From the IMG/VR virus record IMGVR_UViG_3300031958_000085, positions 1 to 28,299 of that record: a stretch of DNA of 28,299 bases; one strand, 5' to 3'. Of this stretch, positions 20,001-26,795 are shown piece after piece. The notes beneath the pieces are model-generated. The model searched no databases. It saw nothing but the letters and a program-made list of their open reading frames with translations, and had not been told where the DNA came from. The number at the start of each line of letters is the position of its first letter. Position 1 is the stretch's first letter. The position numbers and the translations under genes are program-made. This stretch comes from a virus.

Positions 20001-23000
20001 CGTCAAAGCTATAGTACGCAATACGCTATAAGCAAGAAATCTTCTTTGTAAGTCATAACCAGAATCCGAATCATTTCTTAGAACAAATGGCGTCCACCTT
20101 AAAATTCTGTAGCCATTCATGTAATAGCTTCTAAAGTCATCAAAAGTAGACCATAGTTTTTTACCTTCATTCCAAAGAGTATTATTGTAAGTAAACATAA
20201 GATTAGTTAATCCATTCATTGTTATAACATAACCTTTTAGCTTATCATCATCACCTGTTAGATATAACAACCTATTATTTATCGCATATTTTAGGATATC
20301 ATATCTAACCTCGGAAGTTAGGCACACAGAACCTGCATCTGTGTAAAATGGGTTAAAATCAGTTCCCTCGAGGGGATCGGGACTGAGGGGACCGGCAGTC
20401 CTAACCAATATTCTGGCAAATGGAGTGCCACTAGGGTTATATGGGATTACCAAATATCTGATCGTTCTTTCAATGTAGTCGGTAAGATGAAGCCCTTCAA
20501 TGTTATTAATACGTTCTATACCTATGAAACTGCCACCAACGTCAACAAAGAAGTAGCCTAAGAAGCTGTTATAGTAGCCATAGCGTCTCAAATTAAATAT
20601 TCCGGTGGTTGAGGTGTCATTAGGATTATTTATGCGATACCCTATTGTATCTATTATGCTTTCAGGGACATCTTCCATAGGGCGTATATCTCTATAAATA
20701 TTAAAACCTTTCAGATGTGGTTTTATATCAAATCGTGGTAATGTGGTGTTTACATCTCTGTATGGATACAATGGCAAGTAAGGTGCGAAAAACTCGTACC
20801 GTGCGACCGTATAAACATCGCGCAGCGATGCACTTGTCAATCTATGGGTACTTATACTCCTAATAGGACCAGGGAGTTTAAGGTTATACATATAATCTGG
20901 CGGCACAATATATAAATAAGTAAGTTCCGTGTTTTGCGTATTCATATTGGTGTTAGGCGTGTGACTGTCTATTTGACCGTGTTGCCAATTCCCGTTCCTA
21001 TCAGTTAATACAACAAAAAACAATGGCGATAAATGATTATAAGTTAGAAGCGGTAATCTGTATGAGTTACTGTCTGTATTACCTAAAAATAATCGTATGT
21101 CGGGTATCGGATGTATATCGTTATGAAAATAAGCAAAACGGTACTCATACCCTAACCCGTATCTACTAGCTTCTGCGCCGAATTCCGGAGCATAAGAAAG
21201 CATACTATCAAAAGACTGCCAACACCAAGGTATAGTAGGGGAAGAATCAGGATAGTCGGGAACGGCTAATGTATAACTCATTAAAGCCAACGCTATTGCT
21301 CGTTGTTGGAAAAACCTTTCATTAGGATTAAAATCTATGTAAGTACCACGCATGGTGCCGCTATAAACATTCATCCGCCATAGTCTTCTAGGCGTTTCTA
21401 GAACATTTGCACCCGAGCCTACCCTTACGGGTACATTAGTAATCCCAAAGGGTTGAATAGAGGGCACAATACGGCTTAAACGCATGTCTATACTATTATC
21501 ATCTATATGCGCAATTGCGCCAGTGAACCCTAACTCATAAGCAGCACCTTGGTCTATCAACTTCCTAAAATATACATTACTCCATAACAACCCTCTAATG
21601 TTAGTAGGCGAAGTGGCAAATAAATAATTATCGCGCATTTGATTCTCATTCATAAATTGTGAATAAGTACCTGGGTAGTTAACCCAATTGCAGAAGTTAG
21701 TAAGTATAGCATTTTGCGTTCTATTATTTATAAGCTGCTTACCCGAAAATGAATTGGATACTGTATTTACCAATTGTATTGTTTCATTCATACTTTTTAC
21801 TGCTCTTACCGCAAGAAAGGCCATTTGTCTGTTGAATGGTGGGAGCATAGTATGATAATCAGAAAGTGCTGTAAAGTAAGCGTAAGTCGGTGTTATACCA
21901 GAAAAACCAGTAGATGGATTAATGTGATAATAGCTATTAGCCTGAGCATAAGCTTTTAAAACTGTATTGTTCCTACGCTCGTTTTCCTGTATACCAAAAG
22001 GTATTCTAAAATGAAAGTTGTATTGTCTAGGAGTTAAAGTATATCTACTGAATGTAGGAGGTTTCAACAATATAGCTTCCTTCCTATTCTCTACAAAACA
22101 ATACGAATCTATGAGATAAATAGGGTAAAACTCTTGGTACATCGGCATTAGGCCAGTTGGTATTGTCGTGGTTTGGTGATACATGAAGTCTTTATCGCTT
22201 ATATTCAGTTTATTTTCCATGTATGTCTTACGGCTCCTCTCGGTAAATCTTACAAAATCTTGGGAAGCATAGAAGTGCATCATTGCCGCCGAAGCATAAC
22301 CAGAAACAGTGTAATCGGAAGTGTAATACGGCGTAAAATAAGTGCCGTAGCGATACTTGGAACTAGGCAAATACTTCAATGACATGCCGTAGCTGAAAGA
22401 CCCTCCAAAACCAGCATGCTTAAACGTCAAATCGTCACCCGAGCCTGCTATCAAAAATGTATAACCCCAAAGATCGTATTCAGAGTTTAAATTAGTAGGT
22501 ATGTCAATCCAATTCGAACCACTAAGACGCATGGGATAAAAATAGCCATAAGTCTTCATGTTTTGAAAGGCATTTTCATTTACTAACGGGTCACGATAAC
22601 TATACCCATTAGTAGCGTGCTGGAAACTGAAAGCGCTGTTGTGATGATCTAAGTTGAAAGATTCGTAATAGAATACAGTTGGAACGTAAAAATACGGATA
22701 CATGTATCTTTTATAATTACCTCTTGAAATAGTTTCTGTTTTAGTAGGCATACTACTATAAAGCAAATCCATAAAAACTCTACGATAATTACCATTATTG
22801 ACCGAGCCAAATGGTATATGTTCCGCTGCTCTAAGAATTTTGACTCTTGTAACATTGTAGTCATAAAATGTTATACCATCTAAAGTACCTTCCTTAGTCA
22901 ACTTATGAAATGCAAAAGCTCTTTTGCTCGCGTCTGGAATGAAAGGTATGTTTAATACACCTGATTTAACATGTTTGGTTCTTTCATTAGATAAGTAACT

Positions 23001-23729
23001 ATTTATACACAAGTTGTCTGTGAACCAATAACTAGTAGCGCTTAGGTTATATCTATTGATCTCGTTTGTATCAAAGTAGTGGTCGGGTTCGCTGGACGAG
23101 TAATCAAAAGCGTAGTACTCGTATTGGTTTGTTAGATCATAGCTGTGTAAGAAAGCATCAAGATTCCTACCAGGCCCAACATCATAAGTGTCTACTACCA
23201 ATTTTTGACGCCATATAGAAAATTCGTAAGTTTTATAGTCTTCCTTTGCTTGCTCAAAAATATAATTCCTCTTAAATCTATTAGAATACTTCCCTTTTAT
23301 TACCAAAAACGCATTATTTAGTTGTTCCGTAACGAGTTTGTCAGAATTGATATACCTACTCAAGTCAATACAAAGGTACTTACCATCAGACAACGACCTA
23401 AGTTGATCTATGGTTGGATTTCTAAATGTTACAAAATGACTCCTTTTTAATACCCTGTCTCTCTTTCTATTGATGTAATCATTGACGAGAGCCTTTACTT
23501 TACCAACTAACTCTACTATGTTAGCGTCAAACCGATCTGAAAACTCGTTACTTGCGTTTATACCAGTACCATCATACTTACGGTTTTTAAGTCTGTTCCA
23601 TAACAACAATATCTGTCTTGTGGACACAAATGAGACAGGTGCTAAAAGGAATACATCTTGCGGTTCTATGCAAAAAAACAAAAGCGGAAGTAATGTGAGG
23701 ATCACTACCGATTCAAGTATTTTTCTCAT
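11052..23729 (-). CDS. Giant 4225-aa Tyr/Asn-rich protein of unknown function
   Basis: One uninterrupted frame of 12,678 bp begins at an ATG that overlaps the spanin stop by ATGA. The N-terminus (MRKILESVVILTLLPLLFFC) is a hydrophobic segment after two basic residues, consistent with a signal peptide or membrane anchor; LFFC is not a standard lipobox. The rest is soluble in character, visibly rich in Tyr, Asn, Phe, Pro and Arg, poor in Lys-rich coils, and without long hydrophobic spans or obvious tandem repeats. I find no polymerase DxDGD motif, so I do not call it a crAss-type virion RNA polymerase. A chance-level HEEEH lies at 2758-2762. The length, composition and beta-strand-like texture suit a huge virion or surface protein, but placement between spanin and primase gives no firm clue. 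Confidence 0.9.
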   Translation of the reverse strand: MRKILESVVILTLLPLLFFCIEPQDVFLLAPVSFVSTRQILLLWNRLKNRKYDGTGINASNEFSDRFDANIVELVGKVKALVNDYINRKRDRVLKRSHFVTFRNPTIDQLRSLSDGKYLCIDLSRYINSDKLVTEQLNNAFLVIKGKYSNRFKRNYIFEQAKEDYKTYEFSIWRQKLVVDTYDVGPGRNLDAFLHSYDLTNQYEYYAFDYSSSEPDHYFDTNEINRYNLSATSYWFTDNLCINSYLSNERTKHVKSGVLNIPFIPDASKRAFAFHKLTKEGTLDGITFYDYNVTRVKILRAAEHIPFGSVNNGNYRRVFMDLLYSSMPTKTETISRGNYKRYMYPYFYVPTVFYYESFNLDHHNSAFSFQHATNGYSYRDPLVNENAFQNMKTYGYFYPMRLSGSNWIDIPTNLNSEYDLWGYTFLIAGSGDDLTFKHAGFGGSFSYGMSLKYLPSSKYRYGTYFTPYYTSDYTVSGYASAAMMHFYASQDFVRFTERSRKTYMENKLNISDKDFMYHQTTTIPTGLMPMYQEFYPIYLIDSYCFVENRKEAILLKPPTFSRYTLTPRQYNFHFRIPFGIQENERRNNTVLKAYAQANSYYHINPSTGFSGITPTYAYFTALSDYHTMLPPFNRQMAFLAVRAVKSMNETIQLVNTVSNSFSGKQLINNRTQNAILTNFCNWVNYPGTYSQFMNENQMRDNYLFATSPTNIRGLLWSNVYFRKLIDQGAAYELGFTGAIAHIDDNSIDMRLSRIVPSIQPFGITNVPVRVGSGANVLETPRRLWRMNVYSGTMRGTYIDFNPNERFFQQRAIALALMSYTLAVPDYPDSSPTIPWCWQSFDSMLSYAPEFGAEASRYGLGYEYRFAYFHNDIHPIPDIRLFLGNTDSNSYRLPLLTYNHLSPLFFVVLTDRNGNWQHGQIDSHTPNTNMNTQNTELTYLYIVPPDYMYNLKLPGPIRSISTHRLTSASLRDVYTVARYEFFAPYLPLYPYRDVNTTLPRFDIKPHLKGFNIYRDIRPMEDVPESIIDTIGYRINNPNDTSTTGIFNLRRYGYYNSFLGYFFVDVGGSFIGIERINNIEGLHLTDYIERTIRYLVIPYNPSGTPFARILVRTAGPLSPDPLEGTDFNPFYTDAGSVCLTSEVRYDILKYAINNRLLYLTGDDDKLKGYVITMNGLTNLMFTYNNTLWNEGKKLWSTFDDFRSYYMNGYRILRWTPFVLRNDSDSGYDLQRRFLAYSVLRTIALTNRIFFPNVRIRPLLGMNIDFASNNNINNDVARRHIAYYKIYDDIVTKSSYYQTDLLTPMYITYNPLGAYVMVHEKDRDYIRRLMETNVLPSNSPNNSNPVPFNASFDNEFYNAIYRNYELIGPWNFHNLLFPTFSTGEVRQPQAWAFSHPRMWPRPIMAYYYPGRVTPNPAYYLSGIIRYEEKTYSGSRPYHVLDYINTKDFVMVIRLYKVNEEVVAESLNNDFVAIYHDNKVYIRTKTQFIEPIVPRTLKGANRVRHSLMDLVSEPFTIPTTSQRSNLEQFEDIVGGKVLADLVSNNSSIRENYIAVDYLHPIEDGINVGSAYYILNEASVINCLGDVHRIKNNELNFCDRTTYPYDKDEQDIEIIVPDDYGYETTVFGWTEALYVKFKTEDVFTKAAGKNFEVNRYKGMINIVPEHPISYGIIDDVNMLKRQRDYITIMDNINYISYDRMDISNPIQNVQKSEHISLISNRFNNLNGANVVYNLPRLVFRNEFSRYLQRLIFEIDLPAQTLEYSQFSDALRYGRGDTNTSYVSTAEGLSIYGNKGLANVMIHEIERFDEPMIVYDNPYNPKNILFIFMDNLTNERADADVLNDNLIRVIRDNLNANTNIENIINVGPNPFSGFWHMEYVGFITDYAWNKWSAGLNAEPRQGLLQNTNTIYEGFSNVYFYKVDLTSSNRYGRYLITNKSSVTFAQDDIRLDNYIRLHSFVISALSLNAFAPFLDFTIYTNYFGGTPKTVYYSDDYTPNNLYLPSSYYGTEYNPSTTPNEIRNSLYRFRVEDISVQNENQKFLFPAKDIVTRLFSFRLPVVTKMVFVKDELPRYRIYPTSTLHPNDADNVYDKGFYTITYDYSLGDVPEWSRISNISSLGRFYESNDLYFYYNVITPASNIQNFLISQFGTNSTNYETVEYNNDPLVTSVGELWSSVATGRKRLVYVVPPKPFDNDNYDVFYRIGNLFAWPYDLIGANVQAECYYRNPTFFNYNLKAWYWPYIGRYAENLMHLNAQRAAFSPFTGYGYWMRYSNSQHIVSPMMMFWFNPNNFIRPDEVRPTLTQIKFSVNSEYGYSYGRVVNPYKDFIAYERPYGWEIAYGDIDNSLILNKYTREFPNSTNPTRLSVVSDRVVSNVANKGVFDTMTVRTSAAIEIPQGFIYNMLISNYHPPVPLFAIHGINNSYKIPGNSIRKQGINLRRTNYGSWASSQFLYTTNYLCFDTPPYGVPLGGSFYLQQYMLSNIPLYYYYNDNDSTTDRLFRRVHFNQELALKHFIPPELYYLVSYPIFLTNEQVSNPNLDNPNVEYQYEPFYMSTAKLNLVYVGAQKFYPLAPYGIPYVKVFYPFNELMVEYNKNSISENFSPDIIRYSKTLYRLPLQNFRYKNRGMPIYSIYIDGQYDFNHTPSNIISGNIAISQSAMLSYLQKDDVNYNDSAYIPQNPNIFDPNNDMHKFYAYYDATIVREDTQFMSFLERNRSALSMAGAMNFLAGTSPTLKTSDLVLQKLYEYYRTDTMAYDVMMFYFHAHEEEHTSYRLDRIGVLGHPKDQNTKVTNDLLNILKYSPNILSDINKLNSSNNTYTIDYYNISGSYASTKMILERDIIKLSLSSTFGSLSNNVLTQLGTDIRLHFYMTNRFIYEDLLLQSYHYRSYVPLPNEGIYIPNTHTEFNLMLNQSVSAKALFFVGNPYYIRSELANKANIYFIYNNYKVLSQFYKRAKRHRYRIRMPMVKGLRVSVGVMPLGYNATHAYSVGPAGAVGARNYSQYTDRQFGEYHLPARETTNFSSMGSMPLSSSRDVQINVNNVMRNINSNLQTTKYFQSPKSLFHTITNIRREERVIFWARNPYLIDVLTIYPKPLIIDPVSIYQKESLSCASLYLSDYLTYVPYGALGNDIPRHLPLDYLVNSSAYPDRNPNFINSLAWPNAAIDAGMVGDLVITSSSNPYIDCSDIGTAQQRVTVCYLDMSFSFPMGAVVEASGLGYDKWSYHQWKLNPWFRDVASGVQHLPVPRRWLNHMVMYTNTLPMLTQTLEKRYYHHYSTALYDTYIMQLHNPQTFFLSMYGNPTHTMLYLSHVLGSSAYNNKVVHEMRFDMDLLHDLTDTVTYNNYWPHMQHTEVNMREENKNIKKFLISPHHYYTVKALIEQNYYDLYTLNAETLLNYNKYDNPGSLFSGLNTLSTILGLLSGTITNFQSLYWTKRDLIFTTTYNIIDHAYNLYIGIVRDAPFYAIEAVSNTMPAGRYEWLGGLYFLLNSSEYIVRHNVPPPEVNDVRVQPRILIEEATYVPVFYTFNTSLSTRRLSLYRTAIFASDIEPHPVFQHKGESAIFDRNTHHNVEHSDTQIANSIFNNSAYNIEFENIIVSNRMQTPLNDMYKKSFTFDLFYNTSPNASFRFKYNTPNDELFYLEFNGFSRFEYNMNYADLLIRNPVPRSIFVFPAYWPINKFRIGGQLYYRSGLKLLGDDVNMLFRFPKEMSIIITGNSLGEALGNWLSLSVPPLFVERHAMWSGNASAFFSIAVDAFSQMSYVDVAGMPDASGQLRRSNNVTYNILGVTSSGLLPRAFNMTYNTRRYNIWNFTHRIDYFWFAWVFGYSNARAYASMFRTPYDFRTINDRLTIKQPVLRANTLSHYMYDPLYLDTGRVFIRPRLYPAAQLNRVVTSPVSKETTPDVPLFVLADAIYMNDPARYLGGGETRDWINELYSFDHLSGNPPTSVEFYYMNSGFSFGDGANWEGVEIPSGYRAGSNVMTRPYGGYDQAIVKQGTGASVANFYHLVEAEPSMTRLWSIQCGLNTAPLTRTGDELTHEYGVSVSNNHMITSHGLHYEATIVDYFLGNMFLYRENDNSLYEGHPVPHPNFIIFGKSDNIYKFLGNPVPEVTYSAPPMSYTIEIGLRLYTALRSADGTINRDQYQDITIRPYQKYLSFSTDTSEQLPHTYSYESLLQNSCFAQHAFPAMVRNKHDIDYHHQAEYVFSNGGIFSNIASSYIKAVARNPDYFGNVDI

Positions 23730-24247
23730 AGGTTGTTTTTAATATAACTTCTAATACCTCTAACTATAGCAATTATAAGGAATAGTACGACGAATACTAT
23801 GAAAGCTATGGGAATAAATTCGTCATAAAACTTGTTTTTGTCAGAAGAATTCTTTGGTTCTGTGTATTTTGTTACATACACCACTTTTTCTCTTATTATT
23901 GTATCTGTAACGCAATCGCCTTTGAGATATACTGTATCATTCTGTCTGATGATTCTAATCTGCATTCTATCGTTTTTGATTTGTATTGTATCTGATTTTT
24001 TCAATGTATCTATACGAATTATAGTATCTAATCTTATACTATCGCGAATTATGGTTAGGGTTTCCAAACTATCGTATGGTGTTTCGGGTAGCTTATATGT
24101 ATTTACTAAGTAACTATACACAAATTCTGGGCTGGTTAGTTCAACAGCTTTGCTGATTTTTTTGACTGCTCGTTTTTCTCCACTGCAGGAAAGTAATAAG
24201 GTTGTCAATAATACGATGAGTGCGGTTTTGATTCGTGATAGCCGCAT
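23726..24247 (-). CDS. Candidate unimolecular spanin (lipoprotein with C-terminal membrane anchor)
   Basis: The product is 173 aa from the ATG at 24247. The upstream in-frame codons to 24352 would place 35 residues before the signal peptide, so I reject them. The N-terminus MRLSRIKTALIVLLTTLLLSC is a lipoprotein signal with lipobox LLSC (Cys21). The middle is a periplasmic stretch of polar beta-like repeats (IIRDSIRLDTIIRIDTLKKS). A C-terminal membrane span lies at about 144-163 (FIPIAFIVFVVLFLIIAIV) with a basic cytoplasmic tail. Outer-membrane lipid anchor plus inner-membrane span in one chain is the hallmark of u-spanins such as T1 gp11, which fuse the two membranes at the end of lysis. 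No holin or endolysin is visible in the window. It starts the operon that continues into the giant gene by ATGA overlap. Confidence 0.6.
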   Translation of the reverse strand: MRLSRIKTALIVLLTTLLLSCSGEKRAVKKISKAVELTSPEFVYSYLVNTYKLPETPYDSLETLTIIRDSIRLDTIIRIDTLKKSDTIQIKNDRMQIRIIRQNDTVYLKGDCVTDTIIREKVVYVTKYTEPKNSSDKNKFYDEFIPIAFIVFVVLFLIIAIVRGIRSYIKNNL

Positions 24248-24256
24248 AGTTAGTGT

Positions 24257-24264
24257 AAATATAC
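24257..24264 (-). promoter_or_regulatory. GTATATTT box upstream of spanin gene
   Basis: On the minus strand the octamer lies 9 nt before the ATG at 24247, in the 48-bp divergent gap between spanin and sliding clamp. It would drive the spanin, giant protein and primase genes. Another late-type gene behind this box supports the promoter idea. Confidence 0.45.
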
Positions 24265-24270
24265 GAAAAT

Positions 24271-24276
24271 AAGGAG
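24271..24276 (+). promoter_or_regulatory. Shine-Dalgarno-like AAGGAG upstream of clamp leader ORF
   Basis: AAGGAG is 5 nt before an ATG at 24282 that opens a nine-codon frame (MRGWSWHSQ, stop 24309-24311). It is 19 nt before the sliding clamp ATG at 24296, too far to serve it directly. Nearly all other starts in the window lack such a site, so this one stands out. It may recruit ribosomes to the tiny ORF, which overlaps the clamp start in another frame and could tune clamp translation. Confidence 0.35.
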
Positions 24277-24295
24277 TTTCGATGCGTGGCTGGTC

Positions 24296-25510
24296 ATGGC
24301 ATTCACAGTAAGAGCAGGCGACATCAAGCGTATCGTAAAAGCTATTGCACAAAGCGGCGGAGACCGCAGATCACTAATGCCCGATATTCTACAAAACTAT
24401 ATAAGTATAAAGCAAGATAGCGAGACGGGCATTTTAGAAGCACGAACTGGCAACGTATATATCACAAGTCGTCTTCCGATATTACCGATACCCAACGGAG
24501 GCGAACTACAAGTCTTAGCACCTAAAAAAGCCCTCAAAGACCTTATCAGTACATATAACGACGATAGTATTCTAACTTTCAGACACGTTAAAAGCAACGA
24601 TACGAACGGAAGTCATGCACAAACAGAACAATATAACGGTCAGCTCTTGATACAACCTGATGATACATCCAAGTATACCATAAAATGCGGATTCCCGGAG
24701 GAGTGGAGCGCATTAGACACAAAAGCAGATGGTGAGAATCTGGAATTCTTTATACCATCTCCTTTACTTATTTCAGGCATACAAAAGGTTGCCTTCGCTG
24801 CCGCAAAAGAAGACCCTAGGGAAAGTCTAAACGGAATCAACTTTAATATCGGCAGTAACAAAATAAGACTTATTGGAACCGACGCCGTAACATTGGCCAT
24901 GTGCGTTATAGACTATACAGATACAGCTATACTTAATTCTGTGTCTTTTACATTGCCTAATGACACCGTAGAGACTATAAAAAACTTCTTTAGCGCTAAG
25001 GAGCAAAATCCAATCAAGATAACATTAATCTACGACAAAGGCGAACAGCTTAGAATAGTGGGTTTCTCGGACGACAAAAATTCTGTTTATAGCTATGTTA
25101 TAAACTATCCGTTCCCTTCTGTAGATAGTATAATAAAGCCAGAAAGCGAATATAATATACTGGTTGTAAACAAAACTAAAATCATAGAAGTAATCAAAAG
25201 GTTTCAGAAGATATCTGATAGTAAAGAACAAGCCTTTAGAATCAACATTAAGAATAACACTATGACTTTGATGCAGAATTCTTATGGTTTTGGTGAGGGG
25301 TTAGAAGTTATAGAGATAGAAAAGTGGGCAGGTGATGAGATTGAGTTATCATTGTCTGTCAATAGGATTTCTGAAATACTTAGTAACATCACGGCAGTAG
25401 AGGAGATTAGGATTGGGATACAAGCCCCTAACCGTCCAGTAGCCTTTTTCTATGACGATGAGGATGGCCGTTCACATGTCCAGATACTTGTAATGCCCGT
25501 AGTCCAATGA
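24296..25510 (+). CDS. dnaN: DNA polymerase sliding clamp, beta (DnaN)-like
   Basis: The protein is 404 aa; bacterial beta clamps are about 366-380. The family pattern is visible: an N-terminal VRAGDIKRIVKAIAQSGGDR, the LEARTGNVYITSRLPI strand region, a middle domain with FFIPSPLLISGIQKVAFAAA-like order (actual text FFIPSPLLISGIQKVAFA), NGINFNIGSNKIRLIGTDAV matching the canonical 'L-G-V-x-x-x-...-ATDGxR' block, and a C-terminal VQILVMPVVQ resembling the beta-clamp end (YLVMPMRL). The clamp encircles DNA and tethers polymerase; in T4 the phage clamp also activates late transcription. The stop overlaps the next gene's start by ATGA. Confidence 0.85.
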   Translation: MAFTVRAGDIKRIVKAIAQSGGDRRSLMPDILQNYISIKQDSETGILEARTGNVYITSRLPILPIPNGGELQVLAPKKALKDLISTYNDDSILTFRHVKSNDTNGSHAQTEQYNGQLLIQPDDTSKYTIKCGFPEEWSALDTKADGENLEFFIPSPLLISGIQKVAFAAAKEDPRESLNGINFNIGSNKIRLIGTDAVTLAMCVIDYTDTAILNSVSFTLPNDTVETIKNFFSAKEQNPIKITLIYDKGEQLRIVGFSDDKNSVYSYVINYPFPSVDSIIKPESEYNILVVNKTKIIEVIKRFQKISDSKEQAFRINIKNNTMTLMQNSYGFGEGLEVIEIEKWAGDEIELSLSVNRISEILSNITAVEEIRIGIQAPNRPVAFFYDDEDGRSHVQILVMPVVQ

Positions 25511-26055
25511 GTGTAATGATACTGAAAGGCACAGTAACCTCTGTAGTAGATACTGAAAAAAGGATCATAACAGCTACATCTGACTATGGACACGGCACAT
25601 TTACAGGTACCCTCTTATTCACACCGCATAACATAGAAGTAGAAGACAAAGTAATAATCATAATCCCAGCTAATATTGCAATAACAAACGCCTACTTCAT
25701 CCCACTATCCGACAAAACAGAACACGGACTGGACAAAATAAAACTACACTTCACGTCAGAAAGTACAATAGATATTACAGAAAATGACATAAGTATAAAA
25801 CATAAGGACGCCTTAATACACATGACAGAAGAGGGTATAGAAATATCTTACAAACAAAATACTTTCATCAAATTCACAGAAGGTAAAGCTGATTACGAAA
25901 GTAAAGAGATTAACATCGTAGCTGGACAGAAAATATATGTACCTGGCACGCCTGATAGCAGTAACACACAACCTAAGGGCGGCTTTTCAAGGATTCCGTT
26001 TTGCCCATTTACTGGTGTCATTCACACGACCGATACGATGAATAATGTATCATAA
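25507..26055 (+). CDS. Baseplate spike / tail-tip puncturing protein, gpV/gp5-like
   Basis: The product is 182 aa and starts in an ATGA overlap with the clamp. Residues about 5-70 read as the OB-fold of baseplate spike proteins (LKGTVTSVVDTEKRIITATS, ending VEDKVIIIIPANIAITNAYF). Residues about 75-145 are short alternating strands (STIDITENDISIKHKDALI and following), typical of the triple-stranded beta-helix shaft. The end (SRIPFCPFTGVIHTTDT) has a Cys and a His that could help bind metal at the tip, as in P2 gpV, though the exact HxH is absent. Such spikes sit at the end of the tail tube and pierce the outer membrane. It supports a contractile-tailed virion and a Gram-negative host. Confidence 0.75.
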   Translation: MSVMILKGTVTSVVDTEKRIITATSDYGHGTFTGTLLFTPHNIEVEDKVIIIIPANIAITNAYFIPLSDKTEHGLDKIKLHFTSESTIDITENDISIKHKDALIHMTEEGIEISYKQNTFIKFTEGKADYESKEINIVAGQKIYVPGTPDSSNTQPKGGFSRIPFCPFTGVIHTTDTMNNVS

Positions 26056-26787
26056 ATGGAGAATTTCCTCAATAATCTTATTACGGGCGACTGTTTGGAA
26101 GTCTTAAGAAAACTGCCAGACGAAAGCATAGATGTAGTAATCACTTCCCCACCTTATAATAAACACTATGCTGGTGGTAAATTAGTTAGACGTATAGATT
26201 ACGAAGTTTACGAGGACAACATGCCAGAAGAAGAATACGAAAAATGGCAGCTTCAGATTTTGAATGAATTATATCGCGTAACTAAGATTGATGGTCAGGT
26301 ATTTTATAATCATAAGGTAAGATACTATAAAAAACAAATGTATCATCCTGTGTCATTTTTACTTAAATCGCCTTTTATTGTCTGGCAGGAGATTGTCTGG
26401 GATAGGATGATAGCTGGCAACATTCGTGGGTGGCGGCTATACGAGACTGACGAACGAATATATTGGCTTGTAAAGCAACCCCCACCAGAGTTGCCACTTT
26501 ATATAGCTAGCTGGAAGGGAGTTTGGTCTATGAGACCACCAGAAAACAAAACAGAACACCCCGCTCCATTCACACCAGAAATAGTGAAGAGACTTCTGAC
26601 AATATCAGAAGCCTTAATACCTAGAAACCCTTTGACTATACTAGACCCGTTCGCGGGGATATGTACTGTCGGGGTTGTGGCGAAAGAAAATAACCATAAT
26701 TACGTGTGTATAGACATAAACCCAAAATATATAGAAATCGGCAAAAATAATATAGATCGAACTGTTACGCAACTAGGGTTGTTCTAA
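26056..26787 (+). CDS. Site-specific DNA methyltransferase, beta class (N4-cytosine or N6-adenine)
   Basis: The ATG follows the spike stop with no gap. The 243-aa protein starts with LITGDCLEVLRKLPDESIDV and the catalytic motif IV SPPY at residues 31-34; SPPY is more often seen in N4-cytosine enzymes, DPPY in adenine ones. The SAM-binding motif I (LDPFAGICTVG, Phe199 onwards) is near the C-terminus, followed by a segment with YVCIDINPKYIEIG. Motif IV before motif I defines the beta class. No restriction endonuclease is adjacent, so it is an orphan enzyme, probably protecting phage DNA from host restriction. The region between about 95 and 185 should contain target recognition. Co-transcribed with clamp and spike. 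Confidence 0.92.
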   Translation: MENFLNNLITGDCLEVLRKLPDESIDVVITSPPYNKHYAGGKLVRRIDYEVYEDNMPEEEYEKWQLQILNELYRVTKIDGQVFYNHKVRYYKKQMYHPVSFLLKSPFIVWQEIVWDRMIAGNIRGWRLYETDERIYWLVKQPPPELPLYIASWKGVWSMRPPENKTEHPAPFTPEIVKRLLTISEALIPRNPLTILDPFAGICTVGVVAKENNHNYVCIDINPKYIEIGKNNIDRTVTQLGLF

Positions 26788-26795
26788 ATTCGGCA

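Noticed and set aside
11052-23729. Many 60-107-codon plus-strand frames opposite the giant gene
   Set aside because: They are short, overlap the giant frame fully, lack promoter boxes and show no domain.
11052-23729. Virion RNA polymerase as in crAss-like phages
   Set aside because: No DxDGD-type metal-binding motif or polymerase-like block could be found, and the N-terminus is export-like.
24248-24352. N-terminal extension of the spanin gene to 24352
   Set aside because: It would bury the lipoprotein signal peptide 35 residues inside the protein and overlap the clamp start; ATG 24247 with its upstream box is better.
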